From NCBI GenBank assembly GCA_015852425.1, contig JAAAIG010000070.1:4007-68006 (forward strand): DNA of 64,000 nt, given 5' to 3'. The translations under genes and the position numbers were made by a program. Under the pieces are notes generated by a model. That model had not been told where the DNA came from. It saw only the letters and a list, made by a program, of their open reading frames with translations, and searched no databases. Positions 55,975 to 64,000 of the stretch are shown piece after piece. The stretch's first letter is position 1. Each line of letters starts with the position of its first letter. This DNA comes from Gryganskiella cystojenkinii (lineage: Eukaryota > Mortierellomycota > Mortierellomycetes > Mortierellales > Mortierellaceae).

Positions 55975-56285
55975 TGTCCATAACCAACTGACCAATTAAC
56001 CAATTAACCAATTAACCAATTAACCAATTAATTAACCAAATAACCAAATTAACCGGATAACCGATTAACCAATTAACCGATTAACCAATTAACCAATTAA
56101 CTGATTAACCGATTAACTTAAATTTTAAATTAATTAATTAATCGATAAAAATAGCCAAAATAAAATTAACCTGATAGAATTAATCGTGTTTTAACTGATA
56201 AATTAACCTGATAAATTAATCAGTTAACCAGCTCAGTTAACTAAAAAATTAAAAATTAACCAAAAAAAGAGTTGGTTAAAAACAC
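55975..56285. repeat. Right subterminal TTAACCAA repeat array of the hAT element
   Basis: More than a dozen AACCAATT/AACCGATT units, in runs with 8-base spacing from about 55986 to 56110, followed by AT-rich sequence and a few more TTAACC words up to the terminal GGTTAAAAAC. Repeated short motifs near hAT ends are commonly transposase-binding sites. Confidence 0.8.
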
Positions 56286-56958
56286 TATTGTCAAAGACCA
56301 TTGCTTCTTATTGTTACGAGCACGCTTTCACTTCTATGGGACAAAACAGGCGATGAATAGGAAGCGCAACATGTATAAAAAATGAGACGCGTTTCGTCTT
56401 GGAGGCCGCTTTGACTATCTTCTTGTTTCCTGCGCCTTCTTTCTTCGCGTCCTCTGCACTCGTAATCATCACCAGCTCATCACCACGGCAATGACCACGC
56501 CAATTCTTTTGGTGCCTGAAAGTTCTCCTGTGCCTCTGTCCTGAGCGTCCTTCCTTTTGATGTTGCACAAAACCACAAATAATACCCCGAGAGGCGATTC
56601 CTTATTTCCACATTCGAGGGATGGTGGACCTGCCAGCTCCCGCAATGTTTCTCAACGGTTTTCTTTCCTTCTCCTCGCTTTCTTCTCACTTCCTTCTTCT
56701 TGTTTCGAACGTAATTCAACCTTCACTTTTCCGAATTACAGCTCATTACTGCGGCCATTATACTCTTGAAGAATTGGTAAGACGAGTCCATTCGAATTGG
56801 ATGTAACTTTGGTCCATCATCAAAAGTATGTGGAATGTCCCACCAACTCTCTTTTTTATTTTATTTGGCAGTACTTTTAAGAAATCCGCAAACCAGCAAC
56901 TTACGCCACAACGATTCCGATCCTCCTCCTCCTCAGCAAAAAAGGGCGAGAAGGACCA
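56286..56958. promoter_or_regulatory. Region between hAT element and STAND gene
   Basis: 673 bases of normal composition upstream of the STAND start. A stop codon in the frame of the STAND ATG occurs at about 56877, with no ATG between, supporting the start at 56959. A second frame at 56835-57017 contains a basic KRARR-type stretch but does not join the STAND frame by any obvious intron. No other gene recognised. Confidence 0.5.
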
Positions 56959-59900
56959 ATGTTCAAGTCCAATCCCAAGGACGCCCTCTCGGGTCCAGAG
57001 ACTATGGACCTCATTGAGAGTCTTTTGAAAAATGCTCGAGAAATTACACCAACGACTCGACTCGTTCTCTGCGGCTATGTGGATGAGCTCCTTGGCCAGA
57101 TGAAAAGGTTTGTCAAGCGGCCATCATCGTCCACGACTAGCAGCAGTGCCAGCAAAATTTCAAGCAACGATGGCGATCAAGCGATGAGAGAGAGGGTCGT
57201 CAGAGCTTATCTTGAGCATGCCGAACTAGTAGAACCTCTGGGCGAAGTCAAGTTGGCTCAGGACAGTCAAAGACGGGCGAGCAAGTTTGGGTAAACGCGA
57301 AAAATTACAACCCAGGATACGGAGCGAAAACGATAACTTTTATTCTTATTACTCACATATAATTGACTTTTCCTACTTTACTTAGAGGACTTTCAACCAA
57401 GGAAACAGTTGCACCTCCTGTCCAAAAAGGAAAACCGGTAATGATCGTAGCCACAGTCTCTGACAGCATCTTTCCCGACGACTGTCCTCGTTATTCATCA
57501 TCATGGTCCTTCCCAAAGCCAGACAAACGGGTAGAAGATACACCCCAGCTTGTGTCTTGTCTTGGGCTGTTGAAGCTGGCACAAGAAGACCTTCCCAAAG
57601 ACGTCCTCGATCCTGTGGCTCGCAAATGGCTCAAGGCCACAATCCAGACCCCAGATGAGAAGACGCGACTGGATGGACTTTCAATGGATTTGGTCCGAGC
57701 CTTCACTCAGGACGAGATTAAGGATACAAAGGCAATTGCCGAGATTCTATGCCTGGTTCCCGCTCTGAACAGGGAATACTTTCGGATCTTACTCGATCAA
57801 TTCCTTCGCAACTTGAACGAGTGCCAGATCTTGAATGTCGGAGTGCTCCGAGGTGTGGCTCAAGTGCTACGGAGCGCCGCCCCTAGGTTTCTGTCCTCAC
57901 AAGATCTAATCAACGTTTTGGGGCCGATGAGCATAAAACTGCAGGATACCCACGCTCAGTCACCTGAGCAAATCTTTGAGCTCACAGTCGCAGTCTCGAG
58001 TGTGCTCGATGCCATGGTCGATGCCAAAGTGGCGGGGTTGAAACGAGTGGAAATGCATGAACCTCTCCTGAATTTCCTCGGTGGCCTCCGAGCAAATGAC
58101 GACTCCCACATCAAGTTCTATGCCTCTTATGCATTCCAGGCATTGTTACGCGTTCCAGACAATGAGTCTCGTTGGGAAGCGACCGTGAGGAGAACGACCA
58201 CGGTTGTTAGAGGAATCTCGGGACTTGTCAGTGCAGTTAAGGGACTCGATCTGAACGCGTTTATGAATGGATTACAAGACATCCAGCAGGGTTTCGAGGG
58301 AATCCAGCAACTATTCGAGCTCGGCAAGAGTGCGTACGAGGGTGTCAATGCCGTCTACGAGAGCGAACAGGACCTCGTCGCCGGTCTCAAAGAAGCCTTT
58401 ACTCTCAAACCAAAGCGCGCCTGGTATTCGGCTCTCCGAGGTGCCGACACATTGCTCGACGCAGGCGAGTTGGCCAAGTTCAGAGTTTTGGTCTGTGGAG
58501 CAATTTGTCGACTTGATGTCGAGTTCCAGTGGGGTATTTGTCAAAGACTCGGAAGCGTTGCTGCGAATCCTCGCTGGGGTATTGAGAATCGTCAAGGTGC
58601 CATCAGGTTCTTGGAGGAGATCTATAGGAACGATCTTGTCTGGGGTCAATCTCCACCGATTAAGGCCTACATCCTCGATATCCTAAAACACTTGTCTGTG
58701 AATGACAACGAACTGCCAGGTATGTAATCACGAATCGTTTATTTGTCATTATGTCAATATTATCCACATCAGCTAATCACTTATATGGTGTTTCAACTAT
58801 GATAGATGCTGTTTTGTTGCTAGAAGATCTCGCCAAAGAAAGCGATCCGATCAAGCAGGCTATTTACAAGAGCAGCGTAACAACACCGCCAAGTCGGTAC
58901 TCCTTGGAGTCTGGTCCCCTCGAGTTCGCATCTCCATCCTTAATCGACCGAGTACAAAAGCGAACAGCTGTCGAGACAGACTTGCGCCGAATCGCTAGAC
59001 TTCGAAGCAAGGAGCAAGAAGATTCTGTATATATCCCGCCTATGGCCAAGTCTAGCTTACGGGCCTTGGACGAAACTAGTTTTGATCTCAGCCCTGTAGT
59101 CGAAGAATTTCTTGTCAGTGACCAAAAGGTTCTTCTCCTCCTAGGAGATTCTGGTGTAGGCAAAACCACCTTCAACCGCCAGTTGGATCACAAACTTTGG
59201 AAAGCCTACGAGTCAGGGACGGGTCGAATCCCTCTGCTGATTAATTTGCCAGGCATCGAGCGACCAGAGAACGATCTCATCACTAAACATCTTCGCCTTT
59301 GCGAATTCGACGCGTCCCAGATCCGAGAATTGAAGGAGCGGGAATTTGTCGTCATTTGCGATGGATACGACGAGAGCCAACAGACTCGCAACCTCTACGA
59401 TAGCAACGGACTGAATCAGCCGGGAGGCTGGAAGGCACAGATGGTGATCAGCTGTCGTAGTGAACATCTTGGTCAAGACTACCAAGACCGCTTTCGACCT
59501 GCGCGACCGAAACTTTCAGATCCGGATCTTCTCTTGCAAGCCGTCCTGGTACCGTTTTCACCGCAGCAAGTCCAGCAGTATATTGCTGCGTATGTCGCGA
59601 TTGAGAAACCTCCTTGGGATGCGTCCGACTATCACGGGATCCTGAAACAGATCCCGAGCCTTCAAGATCTTGTCAGGAATCCGTTCTTGTTGATGCTGTC
59701 GTTGGAGGTGTTGCCTCGACTTGCGGATCCCGGCCAAAAACTTGCCGCTAGCAAGATCACTCGCGCTCAACTCTACGACGAGTTCGTTGCTCAGTGGCTG
59801 GAGCGGAACAAGAAACGGCTCGGAACGCAGGAACTTAGCGAACAAGAGAAGGAGGCCTTTGAGAACCTATCTGACGATGGATTCACTCTCCGGGGACTGA

Positions 59901-62900
59901 TGTTTCTTCAAGAGCTTTCCGCGGCCATCTACAGAGAGCGGGGCGGTAACCCCGTGGTCGATTACTCAAACGCGCGCGATACCCAGACCTGGAAGGAACG
60001 ATTCTTTGGCCGCAAGAACAATGAGATACGACTCCTGCGTAAGGCTCTCCCTTTGACCCGGATCGGAAACAAGTTTGGCTTTATTCATCGGTCCATCCTC
60101 GAATACGGCGTCAGTCGTGCCATCTACGAACCACAGAAACAATCAGGAATCAAATTCGGAGCAGAGGTCGAGACGGACAATGAGCCACGCAAGAGTATTG
60201 ACTCGGCCTTTAGTTTTTTGCTTGATGAAGAGGTTCAAGGGACAGCGGATCAATTAGCCCATGATGAACCCAATGCGGACTCGATTTTAGTCAAGAAGAG
60301 TTTTATTCAGGAACACTCTGTCCTGCAGTTCCTTGTGGACCGTGTGGATCAGGAACCCGTCTTCAAAGACCAACTTCTCGGCTATATCAAAGCCTCCAAA
60401 ACCGACAAGAAGTGGCGCTTGGCTGCTGCGAATGCCATTACGATACTAGTCCGCGCCGACGTTCACTTTTCCCATCAAGATCTCCGGGGTATTAGAGTTC
60501 CTGGTGCGGATCTGAGTTTTGGCGTCTTTGATTCGGCCCTGCTGCAAGAAGCGGACCTCCGGATGACGACCCTCCAGGGTGTTTGGTTACAACAAGCCAA
60601 TTTGAGTCATGCACGGATGCAGAACGCCCGATTCGGAGAGTGGCCAGCGCTTAATGATGGACCGATGACCGATGTTTTCACCTACACACCGGATGGCAGG
60701 ATGTTTTTGGTCGCAACAGGCGATAAAAAGGTCATAGTATACAACACATCCACCTGGGAGGTCCACGCTACTCTAGTAGGCCATACTGTGTCAGTCAGTC
60801 ATATCGCTCTATCGCCAGACAGTTCCTTAGCTGTGTCCGGCGCCAGTGATTATTGGGATCCAGACGTGGACATGCCCATAAGAGTGTGGGATCTCAAGAC
60901 CGGCCAGTGTTTATGTACCTTGAGCGGTCATACGGAAGTATTCGTCGGGTTAATTTTCTTGCCCGACAGTCACCAGGTTATCACTAGCAGCCGCAACCGA
61001 GCCGTACACCAGTTTGAAGCCAAGACCGGTGTGCGTGTGCACAGTTTTGAGGTTCTTCCAGATCAAGCGATGGTGGATGCGATTGCCTGTTCGTACGATG
61101 GGGAGCTATTGGCCTCGTCGTATGAAGACCATTCTTTGCGGATATGGAACATCAAGACTACAGAATGCCTGCATGTCTTGACAGGGCAGGCCAGTTTTAC
61201 TTTTTGTATCACATTTTCGCCCAAGGGTGAACGACTGTCCATGATATCTCAGGAGGGAATCAAGACATGGGAGTCTAAAACGGGTAACGAGCTCTGGACT
61301 GTCGAGAAGTCTTTGTATATGAAAGAGGCTGTGGCTGTCTCTGCTGACGGTCGACTGTTTGCCTGCGGAACCAAGGAGAACACTGTCATTCTGTGCGATG
61401 CAGATACAGGCAAAACTAGTCTGACCCTGATAGGGCACACGGGAACGATATCCCGTGTTGTATTTTCTCGAGATGGGACCCAGCTTTGCACGACGTCCAG
61501 GGACCAGACTGTTCGATTATGGTCAAGTACAGGCTCATCTGGCCCTGTCTTTGGAGGTTACACCGGCAGCGGGGCTATGTTTTCTCCTTCTGGGACTCAA
61601 ATTGCAAGTAATGGGGAAGGGATTCTACGCCTCTATGATAATACTCAATTGAGCGGAACGAATATGCGGCCAAGGCAATCTCACCGACGTCCTGCCTGGG
61701 TCAATTTCGTCCCTGGAGAGCGTGGCATCTTTATCTCTCATTGCTCAGACTGGATCAAGGAGTGGGATCTAGGATCAGGAAAGCTCGTCCGCAGCGTGAC
61801 CGACGACGAATGCAGTTTCAATCAGGTGGCTTTCTCTTCCTGCGACTCTCTCGTGGTGGCAATGGGGCGCCAGAATACAGCTCGCTTATGGGATCTTGAA
61901 ACCGGTCAAAACCAAATTGGATTTGACATCGATCATCACGAGAGTTGCGACCATACATTGACTCTCTCTGACGGCAATCGTCTTGCCACGACCGGCGGAG
62001 CCAACAGTTCAGAAATCAGGGTCTGGGACCGACGCACGGGCACGCTGGAGCATCGTTTGACTGGACACAGCGCTGAGGTGAGGTCACTGTTATTTTCCCC
62101 GAACGGTGGCCTGCAACTATGCTCCTGCAGTAGCGGCACAGGCGATCAAACGATTCGTCTATGGGAAATGTCTACAGGACAGTGTATTGCGACGATGGAA
62201 GTTCCAGGAAGAGTAGTGTCCTTTAAAATCGTTTATTCTCAAGATGGATCACAGCTCCACACTGCTCTCGTGTATGCCTCGAGTGATCTCAACGCCATCC
62301 ACACCTGGGATACGACTACTGGGACGAGTATTCGAGTATTCAACACTGGATGCGCGACGCATTTGGACTTTACCCCAGACGGCCAGTTTTTTGTTGCCCA
62401 CTCTGGAATTTCTTGGAAACCGACGGGTCAGAACGAAGGGACTCTACAAGTCTGGGACATGACCAGGGGCGAGCGTGTTTGGACCCTGGGCAAGACCGAA
62501 GGTTGGATGACAGTGGCCATGAGTCCTGACACTCAATTTTTGGTTTCCAGCAACCGTGTGGATGGCGTGATTCGATTATGGGACTTCCGCACTGGTCTGG
62601 AAATTGCCAGGACCGAGAGTTATCGAGGCGGTTACAATTCTCTAGCGTTGGACAAGGCGACCATCGTAGAAGGAGGGGAAGAAGGTGGAACAACTTCCCT
62701 GTCTATGGCTGCCGGGACTGAAGAAGGAGATGTGATGGTCTGGAAGTTAGTGAGAAGCAACGGCATTGCTGGCAAGACTAACGAAGGAACCCATTACAAG
62801 TTTGTGTTGCAGTGGACGACTGCGTACGGAAAACTTAATGCAGCAGGGGCCAAGATCGAAGGCGTCCAGGGTCTCAGTCGAGTCAATGTGAGTCTCCTCA

Positions 62901-63133
62901 AACAAAACGGCGCCTGTGGCGAAGCGGTGACACCTCTTCGACTCGATCAAGCAGTAACCAAGATAATGAACGCCAAGAATTTTCTTGCTCGACTGGAGAC
63001 AACAAGAAGGGATGCCACCAAAGGCGATCCGGTTCCAGTGGCGATCGCCTTGGACAATCTCGATGTAAAAGGAAAAGGAGAAGGAGATGATAGAGAAGGA
63101 CGTGGGAGCGGACATGATGTACAAGCGATCTAA
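56959..63133 (+). CDS. Giant STAND protein: helical N-terminus, NACHT, pentapeptide-like repeats, WD40 propellers
   Basis: Predicted NLR-like signal-transduction ATPase. Exons 56959-57290, 57386-58719 and 58806-63133 give about 1,997 residues. The order is: a helical N-terminal region of about 640 residues with HEAT/ARM-like character and no recognised effector fold. Next is a NACHT domain with P-loop LLLLGDSGVGKTTFNRQ (about 668) and Walker B-like VVICDGYDESQQ (about 738), later VISCRSEHLG and RNPFLLMLSLEVLP. Then a winged-helix/superstructure part, pentapeptide-like repeats (GADLSFGVFDSALLQEADLR, then QANLSHARMQNARFGEW, about 1114-1169), about 14 WD40 repeats (1175-1877), and a charged tail. 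Fungal proteins of this architecture are linked to non-self recognition and programmed cell death. For this gene that is inference. It is next to a hAT transposon. Confidence 0.88.
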
Positions 63134-63879
63134 TATGCTGACAACGAGGCCCATAGAGACAGCAGTTTTGACCGCAGATCAAATCGAGGAGACGGTAGCA
63201 TAGTAACATAGTGGAAAAGCATTGAGTGAACAATAATAATTTTGAAAGGACAAAGCGAACGGCCGCTTTTTTTTTGGTGATGGATTCATTTAGTCAAACT
63301 TAAAATTCCAAATCGCGGCATTGTGCGCCTGTGATTTCCTGTCATTCTATTTTCGTAAACTGGCTGTTGAGCAGGGTCTGCTCGAATCCCTGGGCGTCTC
63401 TTTTTTGATTTCTCTCTCCCCCTGGGTTCGACCGTTGGCTCAAGGGAACGAACAAAAGACAAGAAAATGCTCGTCTTTTTGTTATTTCATCCTTCTCATA
63501 ATTCCATTCTTCTCATTGCTTTCCCTTCATTCGTTGCATCTCTTTGTCTTTTTTTTTTCTTCGTTTTCATTTCGCTTATTCCACTCTTTCGCATTCTCAA
63601 TCTATTCTCATTTCGCTGCAGGAGCAAACCAAACCTCCTTCAGGAACCGATATTTCAGTTCAGACTCAATATTCTGTGCCACCTTCCTTCTTCTTTTACT
63701 CTTTTTCTCTTTTTCACCTACTTTCTTTACTCTCTTCCGGGAGAGAGACTGGACATCTCTGTTTTTATCTCCAGGAACTAATAAAGTCATCGGATTCCCC
63801 TCCTTCCTCCACTGGTCATCAAAAGAGACCACTTTTGCTTATACCCCTCTCCAGTTCTCCTCATTACACAACAACCGTA
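63134..63879. other. Intergenic region, pyrimidine-rich leader
   Basis: 746 bases between the STAND stop and the next start. From about 63380 it is dominated by TTC/CTT/TTT tracts on the + strand, as in other leaders of this window. Open frames there are Phe/Leu/Ser-rich and not supported. Confidence 0.5.
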
Positions 63880-63991
63880 ATGACACCCTTCTCAAAACGA
63901 CCAAGAGACACCTTCAGCCTTGCAGCCCTGGCACTACTATCCACATGCTCTTTGTTTCTCTCAATAACGTTAATCTCGCCCTCGGCGCAAG
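63880..63991 (+). CDS. First exon of a secreted or membrane protein (truncated by window end)
   Basis: The ATG at 63880 opens MTPFSKRPRDTFSLAALALL, followed by CSLFLSITLISPSAQ, a good signal peptide with a basic n-region, hydrophobic core and small residues at the end. A GTGAGT donor follows at 63992, nine bases before the window ends, so the rest of the gene is outside. Only the leader is visible and the product cannot be named. Confidence 0.6.
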
Positions 63992-64000
63992 GTGAGTACA

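Larger units (their letters stand above)
52950..56285 (+). mobile_element. hAT-family DNA transposon, apparently intact
   Basis: A transposase gene (53265-55797) sits between two AT-rich ends: about 52950-53160 on the left and about 55975-56285 on the right. The extremes are weak inverted repeats: GTTTCTAACC at 52950-52959, and GGTTAAAAAC at 56274-56283, the complement of GTTTTTAACC. The interiors are packed with (T)TAACC/AATTAACCAATT units. I could not find a clear 8-base target duplication, so the exact ends are approximate. Sharp composition shifts at both sides support the boundaries. Confidence 0.75.

Noticed and set aside
52930..56300. 8-base target-site duplication for the hAT element
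   Set aside because: Only a loose ATTG..CA similarity was seen at the two sides, not a convincing exact duplication.
56835..57017. Alternative first exon for the STAND gene containing a basic KRARR stretch
   Set aside because: It runs in a different frame across the STAND start, ends at a stop, and no donor/acceptor pair joins it in frame to the STAND coding sequence.

Overview
This is a nuclear window from a filamentous fungus. Most genes are split by short introns with GTRAG-type donors. Several products are fungal or fungal-type (Isn1 IMP-specific 5'-nucleotidase, ATP synthase subunit h, Irc22/TRAP-alpha-like, Nma111). The very large NACHT-pentapeptide-WD40 STAND protein and the FAD monooxygenase with a long tail recall Mortierellomycota/Mucoromycota genomes. 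That placement is inference. The window opens on a 16-base poly-G run and contains two N gaps, so it is a draft assembly.

Layout. 1-12.9 kb is dense housekeeping sequence: exosome subunit Rrp46 (-), APC/C subunit Apc11 (-), an Irc22/TRAP-alpha-like ER protein (+), shugoshin (-), diphthine synthase Dph5 (-), Dom34/Pelota (-) and an RNPS1-like SR protein (+). 13-24.8 kb is looser: a bHLH transcription factor (+), a mitochondrial rhomboid protease (+), an Asp-rich probable GPI-anchored protein (+), the ribosome-assembly WD40 protein Nsa1 (-) and NAC-beta (+). 24.9-28.7 kb is the most lineage-specific part: three tandem intronless paralogues of an unrecognised small membrane protein, with a duplicated spacer module and a false-looking assembly gap in the first copy. 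29-49.6 kb returns to conserved genes: Nma111 (-), a TPR-like protein (+), NADH-cytochrome b5 reductase (-), an unrecognised reading frame with one in-frame TGA (-), Isn1 (+), a single-pass membrane protein (+), ATP synthase subunit h (-), a Ser-rich protein with a hydrophobic C-terminus (+) and a Tvp38/DedA membrane protein (+). 49.7-64 kb holds an FAD monooxygenase (-), an apparently intact hAT transposon with (T)TAACC-rich ends, a STAND protein of about 1,997 residues, and the first exon of a secreted protein cut by the window edge.

The conserved genes are not one pathway. They are a typical fungal mixture of RNA decay and surveillance (Rrp46, Dom34), cell division (Apc11, shugoshin), translation and ribosome biogenesis (Dph5, Nsa1, NAC-beta), mitochondria (rhomboid, Atp14) and lipid or redox metabolism (b5 reductase). 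The accessory material lies at 24.9-28.7 kb and 52.9-63.1 kb. The points most worth following are the tandem membrane-protein family, the interrupted frame at 37.5-38.2 kb, the hAT element beside the STAND gene, and several perfect hairpins in gene-end regions. Exon coordinates were read by eye from splice signals, with frame continuity checked by arithmetic. They are not supported by transcripts.
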